64,000 nt of DNA, taken from the NCBI GenBank assembly GCA_017311315.1, contig CM029640.1:29627917-29691916 (forward strand), written 5' to 3'. Positions 34,413 through 47,265 of this stretch are shown in pieces. A program made the position numbers and the translations under genes. A model generated the notes under the pieces. It worked only from the letters and a program-made list of their open reading frames with translations. It ran no database searches and was not told where the DNA came from. The stretch comes from Dendrocalamus latiflorus. Lineage: Eukaryota > Streptophyta > Magnoliopsida > Poales > Poaceae. Position 1 is the stretch's first letter. The number at the start of each line of letters is the position of its first letter.

Positions 34413-37400
34413 TGTAATAGCCCAGCTATTTATTTCAATTTTTGAGTGAAAAATTATTATTATTAAATTAATTTGGTTTAGAATAAAAATAAGTGTTTTG
34501 GTGCCTAAATTTTAATTTTCTTTGCCCTAATTTTCTGGCTGATTTTTAAAAATAATTTAAGTAAAAACACAAAAATATTATTAAATAAAAGGATATTTTG
34601 ATTTTTATGAAAAATCCTATTTCAAATTAATTATTTGGATTTATCTGGTTTTTCTGGAGTTTTAAATCTATTTTTAAATTAAAACATATTTGAAGTATAA
34701 AAATGTAATACCAATTAGTTGAAAATATTTTATCTAAGTCTAAAACATCTCCAGGAATTTCAGTGAGTTTGTATAGAATTTTTTGAATTTATTTGATATT
34801 TTTCTGAGTCTTTTTGAATTTCCTCAGCTTTCTGAAAATCCAAAATCCAAAATTAAAAATTTAAATCCCCGCCCCCTCCCTTCGTCGACGCGTGGATGGC
34901 CAGGATGCGTCCACGTCGCCGCCTGGCATCCCGCCTTCCCTCCCTCCCCACTCGACACGTGGACGGCCCAATCTTGCCCACGTCGCCCCGGCCCATCTCA
35001 CCCATCCACCGCCACTTATTCCTCCCACCCGTCTGATCCTTATCCATTGGTCTCCGCTAGCCGCGCCTCCCTTCTCCTCTCTCTCTCTACCGCTGGGGGC
35101 CACATGTCAGCTCCTTCGTCCCCGCACGCCTCCTTTTTCCTCCTCGCACCACAACCGCCGCCGCCATTTGCACCGCCACCTCGCCCGCCGGATCTCCTCC
35201 CTCTCCTTCCCCGAGCGGCCCGCAACAACCCCCCTCAATCCCCACCCGAGTCCCCCTCTTCCCACGCCCGCCCCTTCCCTAATCCCACCGCAACAGCCGC
35301 CGCCCCACGCCATCTCCGCGCGAGCAATCCGCGCCGACTCTGCCCTACCCAACCCCTATAAATACTCCCCTTGGCATCCTCTCCTTCCACACCACCTCGC
35401 TTCGCCCTCTTCTCCCTCTCCCGAGCACCACACCTCCGCTGCAATAGAGCACCCCGCTGCCGCTGCACCAGAGCACCCCGCCGCCGCCACTTTCCGCTCA
35501 CCACCGACTTACCTTCGGCCGCCTATGGTAAGACCCGTGCCCACCCCTGAGTTGCGTGCACTCTCCTCTTCCTCCTCCCCCCTCGCCGGTCGCCGCTGTG
35601 CGCCGGAGCACTGGTGAGCCCTTGGGCCCGAGCGCCGCCTCCGGCCGGAGCGGCCACGTCATCGCCTGTGCCTGCGTGGCAGCCATGTGATGCCACGTCA
35701 GTGCCATCTCGGCACCTCTCCGCCCCGTCAGCACCACGCAACCCCCGTGCCTCCGCAGCACCTCCTTCGGTCCATGGACTCGGTCCACATGAGTCGGGCC
35801 CACTGGTTAGTCTCGGCCGACCAGGGCTGACATCATGCCGAAGTCATAATCCTATTTTTCAGTGGAAAAATAATTCGACTAAAAAAGAAATCCCAGGGCT
35901 GACATCATAATTCCAATTTCCTTTAGAAAAATAATTCCAGAAATTTCTTTTATTCTTTTTCTCTGATTTTAAACTTCCGAGAGCCCGATCTCCTTCGTCC
36001 TAACTCCGATTGAACCCATTCAAATTCCTAAATTCATCAAAAATTCCAATCTATCCATTTCTGCCTTCAATTTAAATTTTTAGAGTTTATTTGAATTTAT
36101 TTGAGTTTAGTGGGTAATTTTCACGTGTAGACTGCAACGATTCAGGAGAATTCTACAACAACGATTCACACTAAACCGCGGAGCAAGACAAGTCACACTC
36201 CTTGATCATGTTGAACCTAGGTTGCAAATAAAATTATGTTGATTTAAATTATATTGCATGCTTAATTTTATTCAACGTATTTTAATTCAGTTTTAAATTT
36301 AGTTATGGCCTACTTGTTAAATTCCTCCGTTGACCTTGACTCCCTCGATACCTTGTCACCCTAGAATAAAACTCTGGTTAGTACACTAGTATGGCTAGAG
36401 AATTTTTGTAGCAAATGCTTAGACATGCATAGAAATAACTTTAGGTTGGGGTAACCTTTTCACATGAAATGATGAGCTTTTAAAATGTATTATTGACTTC
36501 GGTGAGTCAAAAAGGATTATGGAATATTTCAAAATAAAATATAAAATCTGGTTTAGACTTAGGCTAAAGGTTAGGTGGTGGGTGTAGGCATGCACTATTG
36601 TTCGGAGACACAGTGTTGATTGTCGAGCACGAGGGGTATGTGGTTTGGGCCTAAGTCAATTAAGGACCGGTCTGTGAGCTACTGTTGCAAAGCAATAGCG
36701 TACTACCACAATGCTGGTATGGGATAGTCCTGGCGAATTAATTTACGGGTTCCAACCTGAGTCATGTCGTAGGTTGAAAGTGAGCGTGGCGTGTGCTATG
36801 AGAAGTCTCACTCGGCTCAAGAGGGGGTCCCGGTTTGGTGGATTCCTTACTGGGGTGAAACCTTATAATTGGTTTGGCTAGGTTGAAGGCTTTGCATTGT
36901 GAAGGTCTTGTCATGATCTCTTCGCCTCACACCTAAGGCAGTGTGTTAATCGCATGGTAATATAGGATGATCATGTCTTGTCGGTAAAGATGTATAACCT
37001 CTGCAGAGTATATAATCTATCCTGGATAGTCATGCCCGCGGTCATGGGTAAACTGAGTAAAAGTTTTTCACGGATTAGACTTTGTTTCAAAATGGTTTAT
37101 GAAAACCTTATGGATGGATGTCATCCATGAGAGATTGAAAGCTTATGGATGGATGGAATCCGATTGATTGGAAGTGTGTAGATGGATGGAATCCATACGA
37201 GATCTATTGGAAAAGATGGTCCGAGTGGGATATCCGTGGTTAGGTTAGTGTTTGGTCAGAGCCTACACTAACGGTATTAATTTCATTTACTATTACTGTT
37301 TTTACTTATTATATTAAATTCAGCAATTTTCAATCTATTTATTATATTTATTTAAATGTTGTTTTATGCTTAAATAACCCTATATGCCTTCCTTTGCTGC

Positions 37401-37771
37401 CTTTATCATTATGTTGTATTTCTCCGTGTGACTTGCGGAGTACAAGTTGTACTCACCATGCTATCTCTACATAGAGGAAGACGACTTCGACTATGGTGAA
37501 GACCTGGACGAGTAGGCAGCGTCTTACAGTCGTTTCCCTGTGGGCAGGCTTGGGCTTCATTTTTTATCAGTTTGCTTTCGCAGTTATTTGCTTTTATTAT
37601 TGTTGCCAATGAGCATTAATGTAAACGCTGGCCATAAGGCTGTACTATTTTAATTAATAAAGTTATCATTGGTGCTTGATATGTATCCCTGTTACGCTGT
37701 ATGCACTAACTGATCCTGGACTAGTGCGATTTACACAGAGGATCCATGTGTTGTTGCTCTGGATTCCGACA
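34413..37771 (+). mobile_element. Gypsy-type solo LTR (3.36 kb)
   Basis: Starts TGTAATAGCCC and ends GGATTCCGACA, flanked by ACAGG (34408-34412) and ATAGG (37772-37776), 4 of 5 identical. It aligns in blocks with the 3' LTR at 6236-9343. No pol is adjacent on either side, so it is a solo LTR. Its GC-rich leader (34860-35800) contains long overlapping frames of 192 and 241 codons, Pro/Ser-rich and without family signature; these are compositional artefacts. Confidence 0.78.
35357..35364 (+). promoter_or_regulatory. TATA box of the solo gypsy LTR
   Basis: TATAAATA followed by a C-rich leader, placed like the TATA at 6762. Confidence 0.55.
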
Positions 37772-39439
37772 ATAGGGAACACATGTCATCTAACTTGCCT
37801 ATCGAGCTCAGGGATGTGGCTATATTTGCAAAAATACGTGTCCAGGTGCCAAATTTGAAAAAAATGCTATAGTGCCAAATATGCGAACAGTTCACCAAGG
37901 TGAAGTTCCCATGTACGCTCCTTGCGGCACTAGGCTTGCTACATGCTTGCCACCTTAATTACTCAGATTTTATCAAATGTTCACATATTAAGCATTGTAG
38001 CCATTTTTTCAATTTCGGCCCCCGAACATCTACTTTTGCAAAAAATGATCCCCCTCCTCGAGCCCAGAAGGCATGGCAAGCGACATGTATCAACTTCCAT
38101 ATGTGGGGAGCTCGGTAGGAGCAGTGGCATGTGATAGGGCGGGTGGGCATGGCCATAAATGGCAAGGTGCGATAGGTGGGCGTGACTAGGCGTTGCCGAG
38201 TTGCAGTCGCTTAGTAGTAGCTTGCTGAGCTGCACCTGCTCGGTAGGTTGCTACTGAGCTTCTGCAGCTTGACAGCTGGCCAGGCAGGCAAGCACAGACA
38301 AGGGCGGGTAAACGAGCGCGGGGGTAGGGGCACGGGCGTGTTTTGGCTTCTAGCATGAACAAAATTGTGTGGGCGACAATGCGATGCGACGTGATGTTAT
38401 ATTTTCATTTTATTCTCCTATTAATCGCGCTGCTGTTTGTGCCCATGTGGGAATGTCGTCGTGATCACATTACCGTGCGTACAAAATGGGAACCAACGCC
38501 TCCTACCGTCGAGAGCACGATGAGGGAGGGGAAGGAAAGAGAGATTTTCTACTGAGCGAGAGCGCAGTGAGGGAGGGGAGGGAAAGAGAGATTGAAAGAT
38601 GGCTTTGTAATACAATTTTGAGGTATTTTAGCTGTGATTTATGATCTTTCGCAGTTGGAAGCATTGTGGAGTGGGTGAAGAGCTTCAGAAAAAGGTATGC
38701 TTCCTTTGCATGTAAGCAACGCACTTAGTATATCATTAGCATTTCATTAGCATAATCATGGTTTTATAATTCAAAATGCCCTAGGTAGCTACGTTTAGTT
38801 GACAGATGTGTTTCTGTAATTAGGTGTGCTTATTTATTGTACATAGCTGCAAAACAAGGGTTGAAAAAATCGCTAAAATATTTTTAATGTCTATTCGCAT
38901 GTATATATTTATTACTCTCGTGCGATTACATAAAATTGTTGAAAATGATGGATTAGTACGCACTGTGCATGCCTAATTAGCATTTTAATTAGGCCTAATC
39001 ACGTTTAATTAGAGCTAATCGTATTTAATTAGTACTAATCATGATTAATTATTATTAATTACAATAAATTATTATTAGTCGCATTTTATTAGTGCTGATT
39101 ACATAATTAAATGTGTGATATTTTGTTTAAGCCGTGTGCATTGAATCACATCAGGAAGCTAGTGCAAGAAGAAAAATGTGATTAGTACTATTAAATGTGA
39201 TTTGCAAAAATGGGCATTGAAGGGCCAAATTTGGGGAAAAAATGTGGCTACAGTTACACTTGTATGAATAGTTCTCTTTTTTATAAATTGCTAAAGAAAA
39301 TATGCAACGTTATTTGTAGTGCTCTCAGCGTGTGCGCAATTTACAAAATATGTACATAGGTATGAGGCATGATTATTCTTGGTTATGGTCAGTTGTATTT
39401 AGCACCGTTTGGCACTGACATATTATTTTTTGTATTGTA

Positions 39440-40640
39440 GGGAATGACTGCTAGTGGTAATCATGGGTGTGGCACATTGCTGGACCCATCCTGGGATGGG
39501 TAGCACCGTTTTTAGGCATGGTTGAGCGGTGATGGACCACCCCCTTTGATTTCTAGGAAGCTCGGGAGGACTGGTCTCTCGACGATCAGTACGTTCCAGT
39601 TCTGCTGTGGGCCAGGTTGCTGCCCATAGCAAGGATGATACACATTAGGTGGTCATTCATGCTGGACTCGCCATTTCTGTCATCACTCATTGACTGATGA
39701 AGGCCGTAGACCCATACAATTCACTTTTGGTGGGGGAGATGACCATCACCCTACAGGATATTACATGCCTCACCTGTCTACCAATGTGGGGTTGTCCTTT
39801 GGTTCCACCCCCTAGATCACCAGACTGGAAGGCACATATGGTGGACCAATTTGGTCATCCCATTCCGAAAAAGTTCCATGGCTACGGTGATACAGGCAAT
39901 GCCCAATAGATGCGCTTGTACAAGTTGTGAGGTCCCACCTACTTGCTCTTTATGTTTAGGTAGGTCAAGTTTCCTATGACTCAGGAAGACTAGGTGTACC
40001 CCAGCTACATCTACATCGCTAAGTCCCTAGTCGACATCGAGTGATGAGGTCTCACTGTACAGCTGAAGCTCGGTTGTTCTATGCATGACCTATAGGGGTT
40101 TGTACGACAGCTTGCAGTGTGTCACTAGTGAGCCAAACTTTGCCAGTTGCTACATCTTGTTGCAACTATGGTCGTGGGAGCACTTCCTTATTGGTCGGAT
40201 GTACTTTTGGGTGCTGGGCACCCATACCAGTTGGAGGTGCGGTTCTACAGTGATGGTGATGGTGAGGATTCGGTGGACAGGCTCACCATGGGTACTCATT
40301 GGACTGGACTGTCAGCGAGCTAGGATGGTCCAGGGAGAGGCCATGACGAGTGTACCCGAATTTTTACAATGTGTTCGAGACCTTGAATAATGGTAGCATC
40401 GTGTGGACAATGTAGATCACAGAGTTCATCTTCGAGATAGCTCCTTTCATACTATTAAAGCAGTGTGAGCAAGATTGGAACTATTGTCTTACGACCTGTC
40501 ATCTCATCTTCTCCTATATGGTGGATCCCTATGTCCCCCAATGAGTCATGAGATAGTTCAGGCTTCACTAGTACGTGCCACTAACACCGTGTCAACCACT
40601 AGCAGGCCACGTTCACCTATTAGTAAATTTATTTGATACC
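39440..40640 (+). pseudogene. Plant mobile domain protein, broken
   Basis: The clearest segment is GEMTITLQDITCLTCLPMWG with SPDWKAHMVDQFGHPIPKK (39697-39909), the hallmark start of the mobile domain. VLCMTYRGLYDS and CYILLQLWSWEHFLIGR follow (40070-40390), the usual YxxLQxWxWEH region. Frameshifts and stops separate them. The function of this domain in transposons is unknown; MAIN/MAIL relatives act in silencing and genome stability. Confidence 0.7.
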
Positions 40641-41459
40641 TCGTTGCATACGGTTTGTTACGTACTGTTCACGTTTGATTTATTTCCCCATTGAAGTAAC
40701 AGTTGTGTACCCCTATTTTTCATAGACAAACGAAGAAAGGACAAAAGAGCGACGAGTGGAGGGAGACACAAGTGTCACGGATGCATGCCTAGGAGCAGTC
40801 GGTGAGGACAGGGGTCGAGCAGGAGGACAACCGTATGGCCCAGACAAGTCGAACGTGGCACGAACACTTTGCAGGCTGATGCATCTCCCTGTGCAGTCCC
40901 TCATGCAAGCCATGCACGCCGACAAACTGGCACTTGGCCTGGATCGACATCGTGCAGTATGACATGACAAAGTGGTAATAGACATAAATTTCATAGTTGT
41001 ATCCTACTATTCGAGCATACACAGAAAAGTTGTTTCATCCATCTTTGCAGGTCGATCGACTACGCCGCATCATATTTGTGGGTGGAGTCGTACTACACTA
41101 CAATCAATTGAGCACAATCGAACAACTACTGGGGTCTGTCCGCAACATATACAAAGATGCCAAACACACACTAGGGGCCATCAGCTGCAGTCATGCTAAT
41201 GACATGTTTATACTGGGAGGCGCCGAGCCGCTACATCATTCGTTGGTAGCTTTGTCCGCATGTCCTAGCTTGTTAGTGTACCTCCTAGCCTCGGTTATTC
41301 CCAATCCACACAGTGAAATGCTCAAGTTTGACAATTTCGTATTTTGTTGCAATCCACAAGATACTGTTTTTTTGTTGTTCTTCATACATGTCACCTTCGT
41401 GCAGGTCGTTCACACAGACACTGCTCTACTCGCGTCTTTGTCACAATTAGACAAGTTTT
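40641..41459 (+). pseudogene. Downstream part of the mobile-domain element, unknown product
   Basis: 40756-40962 and 40997-41476 are open for 68 and 159 codons. The latter includes RLRRIIFVGGVVLHYNQLST and ISCSHANDMFILGGAE. I do not recognise the family; position suggests the C-terminal region of the element B protein. The last codons run into copia sequence, so the terminal part is a chimera. Confidence 0.35.
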
Positions 41460-41810
41460 TCAGCATGAATTACTAGAAGAAAAATCAACTAAATAAAGAT
41501 TTTCAAATCTAAATCCTTTGAAAATTAACTCAATTTTCTTTTCTTTGGAAATGGTAGCTCCATCACTAGAGAAAGTGCAAGTGAGACTAATATCACATAA
41601 TTGAGTAACGGATAGCAAATTAAAATTCAATGTGTCTACTAGAGATATATTAGAAATTGAAAGGTCATTTGAGATAGCGATTTTACCCAAACTAAATACC
41701 TTTCTTTTGCAATTATTCCCAAATGTTATTCTTTCATTGCTACTATTTTGAAAGGTGGGGAACATCTTTCGGTCTCTAATCATATATTGAGTGCACCCGC
41801 TGTCAAGCAT
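41460..41810 (-). pseudogene. Copia protease region
   Basis: The catalytic-site word is LDSGCTQYMIRDRKMF (the usual D-S/T-G, followed by the H/Q..M pattern). FGNNCKRKVFSLGKI, NLLSVTQLCD and GFRFENLYLVDFS follow, standard for the copia protease to integrase transition. The frame ends at a stop close to the truncation junction. Confidence 0.82.
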
Positions 41811-42067
41811 CCAATGCCTTCCACCAGTCTAGTAGTTCACCTACAAAAGAAAATTAAGCTCTTTTAGGTAACCAAATTTATTTGGGTCCTTGTAGGTTAG
41901 TAATGAAGGCTTTAGGCACCCAAATAGTATTCTTTTTAGACCCTAAAATTGAAGTGCCAACAAATTTTGCAAAAACTTTACCATCTTAGATTTCCTAAGC
42001 ATATAGCATGAATAATATAAACCTAGGAATGGAGTCTTACCAATGGGATATGTTTGTTGCAAATGTC

Positions 42068-42604
42068 CTACATCCTGACACTTGTTGCAATATTTGCCAT
42101 TTTGCTTGACAAACAGTGTGGGTTGTACGTCGGTTTCTTACCTTTTCTGGACATGAACCCAAGTCCTTCTTTATTGAATAAGCAACATTGCTCACTTAAT
42201 TGCTTGTCAAGGGTGGATTTTCCCTTAAAGCATCTTTCCAATGTTTTGTTTAGCTTAGTCACTTGCTCTTTTAACTCATTAGTTTCTACGATGAGCTTTG
42301 CATCATACGATTTAGCATTACCATGAATAGAATCAAGTTTAGAGCAACATGTCATGTTTAATAAATCATCACATGAAGTGGATATGCTAGTTCTAGCAAT
42401 CTCTACACTATGAATTTTATCAGTAATATCACATGTAATTCCAATGCTAGTATGAGATTTGCTTAAATCCTCGTAAAGGAGTGAGTCATGAGTTTCCTTT
42501 ATCTCCACATAACAATCCTTTAGAGAGAGATATTCTCTCTTCAAGACTTTAAATTTTGACTTCTCCTTTCCAAGATATTCATTTAAATCTTCAAGTATAT
42601 CCAT
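42068..42604 (-). pseudogene. Copia gag extension with coiled-coil character
   Basis: 178 codons, Lys/Glu/Leu-rich (MDILEDLNEYLGKEK.., ELKEQVTKLNKTLERCFKG), ending in NPHCLSSKMANIATSVRM with a decayed CCHC-like region. Such long coiled regions between the zinc knuckle and protease are typical of SIRE-type copia elements. Confidence 0.7.
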
Positions 42605-43700
42605 TAATTCATCATAGGAGGGTTCATCATCATTGAAAGATTTTATCTTATTTCCTTTTACCCTGAGGCTTGTAGAAGATGAGAAGAGTGATGAAGTCTC
42701 CTGGATGGAGATGCCAACAATCCCTCTTTTCTTGGAGGACTCATCATCATCGGAGTCAGAGTCAGTGCACTTCTCATCGAAGTCCTATTCTCCGATATGG
42801 GTTTCATTTTTGCCATATTTTTTAAGCTTCTTTTTTTATTTAAATCCTTCTTCTTGGATGACTTGCCCCTGTCATCTTTCTTCATTAGATAATGAGAGGC
42901 AATGTGCCCCTTCTCATCGCACTCATAGCAATGAATGTTGCTATAGCACTTGTTGTTGTTGTACGAGCACCCCTTCTTGTATTTGTCATGGCTAGCATTT
43001 CGGTTTGAGTGCTTTCTCATAAGTTTCTTTATTTTTCTCATGAGGAGAGTCAATTCCTCCTCAGAGTCATCCTCTTGGTCTTCCGACTCATCGCTAGATA
43101 CCGCTTTTGCTTTGAAAGCAGTAATCTTCTTGCTCTTGGAGGAGGATTTCTCTAAAAGCTCATCCTTATCTTTCTTGTACAACTCATTGTTTATGAGGTT
43201 GCTCAAGAGTTGGGTTGGTGTCATCTTTGGTAACTCGGGTGAGTTGAGGAAGAGAGTCACCAATGTCAAATACTTCTTCGGTAGAGCTCTAAGCATTTTT
43301 CTCATAATATCAACATCAGTTAGTAAGGTGTCTAGTTTCTGGAGTTCATGTACGATGTTGTTGAGATACAAAAATATTGCATTAATGTCCTCATGAGGCA
43401 ACATTATAAATGTCTCATATTTGATCCAGAGTCTATGCAATTTAGCCTCTTTGACCATAGATGTTCCCTTATGGATTCCCGGGAGGGTTGTCCATATCTA
43501 GTGAGTGATTTCCAAATTGCTCACTTGATTGATCTCATTCGCGTTCAAAGCTCCAAACGAAGTGTTCACCACTTGAGCATCTAAATAAGCGTTGCACTCC
43601 TCAAGTTCAGGGTGGTGTGGTGGATCAAGAGGTATAACGTAACTCTTATTTACGATTCTCCATATACTCGGACTCATGATCTTTAGATAAATAGACATTC
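42605..43700 (-). pseudogene. Copia gag with degenerate zinc knuckle
   Basis: The minus-strand frame 42658-43458 (266 codons) holds IKYETFIMLPHEDINAIF, LRALPKKYLTLVTLF and the knuckle CYECDEKGHIASHY, in which the fourth ligand is Tyr not Cys. The upstream frame 43498-43698 (MSPSIWRIVNKSYVIPLDPP, EECNAYLDAQVVN) is its N-terminal part, separated by a stop and shift. The capsid-type function is lost. Confidence 0.8.
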
Positions 43701-43834
43701 TAATTTATTTTAATATGCATAAGTTGAGCCATCAAAAAGAGGTGCCTTTCCTATAGCAAGTCACTCGCTAGCCATCCTTTTCTCCCTTATATGGTTAAGT
43801 CTAAATTAATGAGAAACTAAGTTCTGATACCACT

Positions 43835-45160
43835 TGTATCAAGGATAACCGACTAAAGGTTCTAAAAATTTTTCACTCTAATTCTGACCAATATAACAAC
43901 AAGGATCAACAAATGAACCTAGCACATATTAAGACAGAATTTTCTAAGTTTCTATGGCACCACAAGTTATGTCTCTCCTAAGTACAATTCTAGCTATATA
44001 AGATATGACAATTTAATAGCTAAAAAAGTAAATGCAAAAGAGTAAATGCAATGTTTTCCTGTGGTATCAAAGACTTACCGGTCTTCATTAATCCATGTCA
44101 AGATAAGTCCAAACAAATTGGACAGGGCTCCATGAATTAAGCATAATGACCTCAATCCACTAAGGTTGTTCTTCCTCCACTATGGAGATGGAGAGCACCG
44201 AACCACTCATAGTTGCCGTCGCCCCTCTTCATAAGCTTCTCGAAAAGATCACCATGTAAACTCCTCCCAAACCATCTAGGTTCCGGCAAGCACCAAGAGT
44301 GCTTGCTTGAGGAGAAATGAGTGCCAAAATGATCAACAAATGACTCAATGCACTTAATGTTTTTCAACTACTCAAAAATGGGAAATATGAGCAAATGAAT
44401 AGAAGAGAGTGCACACAAGGCTCTAGTGTATTCAATGATGTCCTAGATACATGCCATTGTCCTAGTGAGGGGATATTTATAACCTCCAACCACAAATTCG
44501 ACCATTTGGAATAAATCCTAGAAAAATTCAGTAGGTGCGGTACTATTGCCGTGTATGGCCGGTACTACCGCACCTACTGTTCGGTGATTTTATTTGGTGT
44601 ATTTAATGCATTTGAGCTAGCTGTTGAAGAGGCATTACAGTACACCACCATCTAGGATCGGTATTGTGGTAGTACCACACCCTGAGATTGGTACTATCGT
44701 TTAAAGCTTCAAGATTTGATCAAAATATGCTTGCTGGAAAAAATGTACCGCAGAAAAAAATTGGTACTACTGTCAGCTAGTAGTACTGCTCCATAACGGT
44801 GGTATTACCGTTGGCCGGTAGTACCGTATGTGCTAGTCGGTACTACTAATTTTCCTGATAGTAGACTCTAAAAACAGGTTTAGATGCACGCATGACTATT
44901 TGTTGATCAAGATGGCGCAAAGTCAAATCTCAATCTACTAGCCATGATCCCCCTTTATAATACGGCATCTAGGCTACCAATCTAGTCCTTTCTCCATGCT
45001 CCAAGACCAGCAAAATTAATAAGAACCAAAAGCTAAACTTGTACCTTTGTCTTGGAGCCAAGTCGATTCTTGTTAGTCTTTGTATGCTATTGTTTCGTTG
45101 TCATCTGTGCTTCAGGACTAAACCTTTTATCACATCTTAGCCACATGTTAGTCCCAAACA
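43835..45160 (-). repeat. 5' LTR of the SIRE-like copia element
   Basis: On the minus strand it starts TGTTTGGGACTAACATGTGG and ends TCCTTGATACA, immediately before the primer-binding TGGTATCAG. It contains scattered GGTAGTACCG / GGTACTACCGC words (44530-44860) like those in the solo LTR at 9749. Confidence 0.75.
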
Positions 45161-45299
45161 TAATATTGTAATTAATTACTAAAACTAATTTTTAGAGGTC
45201 TAAATGCTTTCACCAGGCTAGCTTGCCTGAACCCTTGACTTGAGAGCTATTTTGTTGTATAGTTTGGTTAACCGCACCTCCTGTTCCTACACATAACTA
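45161..45299. other. Junction between two copia remnants
   Basis: Short unassigned sequence. Confidence 0.3.
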
Positions 45300-46248
45300 C
45301 AAATGAGATCTAAGTACCTACCATTGATAATATGGTTTCCTTCTCTTGACTAAGATTTTTATTAGACCTCCCATTAGTTGCTCCACCTTTAAGATTACCC
45401 TTTAATTGGTATCCTCCATTGTTCCAGATACTTTTCATGATCACTTGCCCTTTACAAGTAACTCACATGATTCCACCTTGAAGTGATACCTCACAACCTT
45501 CAAGTTCAAGTGACCTCATATATATTATATTCTTCTTTAAACCAGGAACATACCGAACTCCCATTAATCCGCGATGTGCCCCATCATATATCTCCAATAT
45601 AACCATTCCCATCTCACTAATTGCATACTCTTTTCAATCTGCTAAGTGAACAGTTTTATACAACTACCTCATTGAATTTGAGAATGGTTTTCCCGACGAG
45701 AATATTCATTACCAATTGCTCCTATCATAGTAGTAGAAATGATGCTAGTATAACGATCTTGTTGTTCTCCTTAAATTTCTCATCCACTAGTCAGCTATGT
45801 GAAAAAGCATGTTGAAGATGTTGAGATGGTCAATGAACAATAAACCTTCCTCCATGTGCAACTTATACAGTTGTCGCTTCAGCACCCACTAGTTTGCCAG
45901 TGACTTTGCCATATACAATTCTTCTAAGTCCTGCGGTGAATTCTTCTCGGTCATCGAGTATTTTCTCTCATCAAAGAGATATAGATGGTTTGTACTAATA
46001 ATCTTTTGCTCCATCACTTTCTAGTTTTCAATGAACTTCTTTTCTCGTTTGCCCCTTCAAGATCATCGATTAGCCCCTGCTGGACAAGGGCATCCTTCAC
46101 CACGTATTGCCACATACTGAAATTTTCTACACCATCAATTTCTCTTCTTAACTACACCTCATTGATATTGATCTTGATTTTGTACTGCCTGATACTTTAT
46201 CGACCTTCTCACAAATTAGATTAAGTCGGCCTTGACTCTGATACCACT
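45300..46248 (-). pseudogene. Second, strongly decayed copia gag
   Basis: Read on the minus strand below the primer-binding site: a start region with WQYVVKDALVQQGLIDDLEG, then RQLYKLHMEEGLLFIDHLNIF, the capsid words of copia gag. Later codons ILVGYVPGL-like (minus of about 45540-45560) fall in the protease area. Many stops and shifts. Confidence 0.6.
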
Positions 46249-46826
46249 TGTTACACTCTGATGCCTCTTCTTATGCGTAGCCACCCTCAGATCAGATCGG
46301 AGTTTGTGAGATACGGCACGGGCGTACATGGTATCAAGAACAAAAAAAATGAATCTCATAGAGAAGACCAAAATAACGACGTTAAAGAAACCACGATGAG
46401 AGAGAAAAGATTTAGCAAACCCGACCGTAAATTCCTTAAACATAATATCAAAAGAGTATAATGGATTATTGCTCACTCATAAATCTATCGAATCTTTTAG
46501 GACCCTCGGATTTTTACCCTATACAAAATTCTAGTGCTAAATAATATCCTAGCCCGTAATTCTCTCTTGTGTCATCTGCTTTGAATGAGTAGGCTTGATT
46601 GTTTAGTTTCTTTTTATGGTCGTCCTATAGTCTATATAATCCCTCATAGCCTTTCTCAAATTTTGAGTAGAAATCTTAATCTAAATAGAAATAGAAATTA
46701 TAATTATAGTAGAATTTATTTAAAACTCTTTATAACGCACTTCTCAGATCACTTCTCAAATCGTAAAATATTCAACAATAAGCAGATGACTATCGGCGCC
46801 AAACGCTTCAGAATTTAAGGCTGGTG
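46249..46826 (-). repeat. 5' LTR of the second copia remnant
   Basis: On plus it begins TGTTACACTCTGATGCC directly next to the inverse primer-binding CTCTGATACCACT (46234-46247). The far end, near GGCTGGTGGCA, is estimated. Small frames inside are not genes. Confidence 0.5.
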
Positions 46827-47265
46827 GCATGCATGTGTACTATGGCCACCAATTTCCAGTTTTCAGATCAAATTAAGAATGGACACAGGAATGAGTAAAA
46901 TACTTAGAAGTCATTATAGAAGTGTCGATGGACAATTTAATGGCACTGCAAGATGTACGTCGCACCCGAACAACCAACATAACCTGGGCTGTATGGTATA
47001 CGGCTGGGTTCCGAACCGTTTATTGCTTATGCTTATCTACTATATCTATAATAGATTTTTTTAAAAACGGTGTATTTTTTGAGGAGGGGGTCTAAAGGTC
47101 AATTGTAATAAAAAAATATAATGAGTTTAGATGTATCAGCCAAAATCACATGTAATTATTTTTCTGCACGTACTGTCTCTCGCGAACAATCAGAATTACA
47201 AAGCAAAGAGCATACATTGCATGGATATATCGTGAGATCACTTCAGGTCACTTCATAGCATACAG
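46827..47265. other. No gene recognised
   Basis: 46990-47200 has hAT-MITE-like words (GTTTATTGCTTATGCTTAT, AATTGTAATAAAAAAATAT) but no defined ends. Confidence 0.35.

Larger units (their letters stand above)
37780..41459 (+). mobile_element. Plant-mobile-domain element B, truncated on the right
   Basis: Parallel to element A: a GC-rich left region with GGAGCTCGGTAGGAGCAG..TGGCATG (38107 onward), a leader with GAGATTGAAAGATGG and CAGAAAAAGGTATGCTTCC (matching AAGAAAAGGTATGTTTC in A), then the mobile-domain remnant. It is cut at about 41459, where copia sequence begins. Confidence 0.55.
41460..45160 (-). mobile_element. Copia-type retrotransposon (SIRE/Maximus-like), 5' half, minus strand
   Basis: From high to low coordinates: 5' LTR (43835-45160), a TGGTATCAG primer-binding site just below 43835, gag with a zinc knuckle, a long gag extension, and the start of protease. 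Integrase, RT and 3' LTR are lost at the 41459/41460 junction with element B. Confidence 0.82.

Noticed and set aside
34783..35617. 192- and 241-codon frames, Pro/Ser/His-rich
   Set aside because: They overlap each other in the GC-rich leader of a solo LTR and lack any domain. The related LTR at 6236 has the same composition without these frames.
41460..45160. Functional autonomous copia element
   Set aside because: Integrase, RT, RNase H and the 3' LTR are missing, and gag is split by stops.
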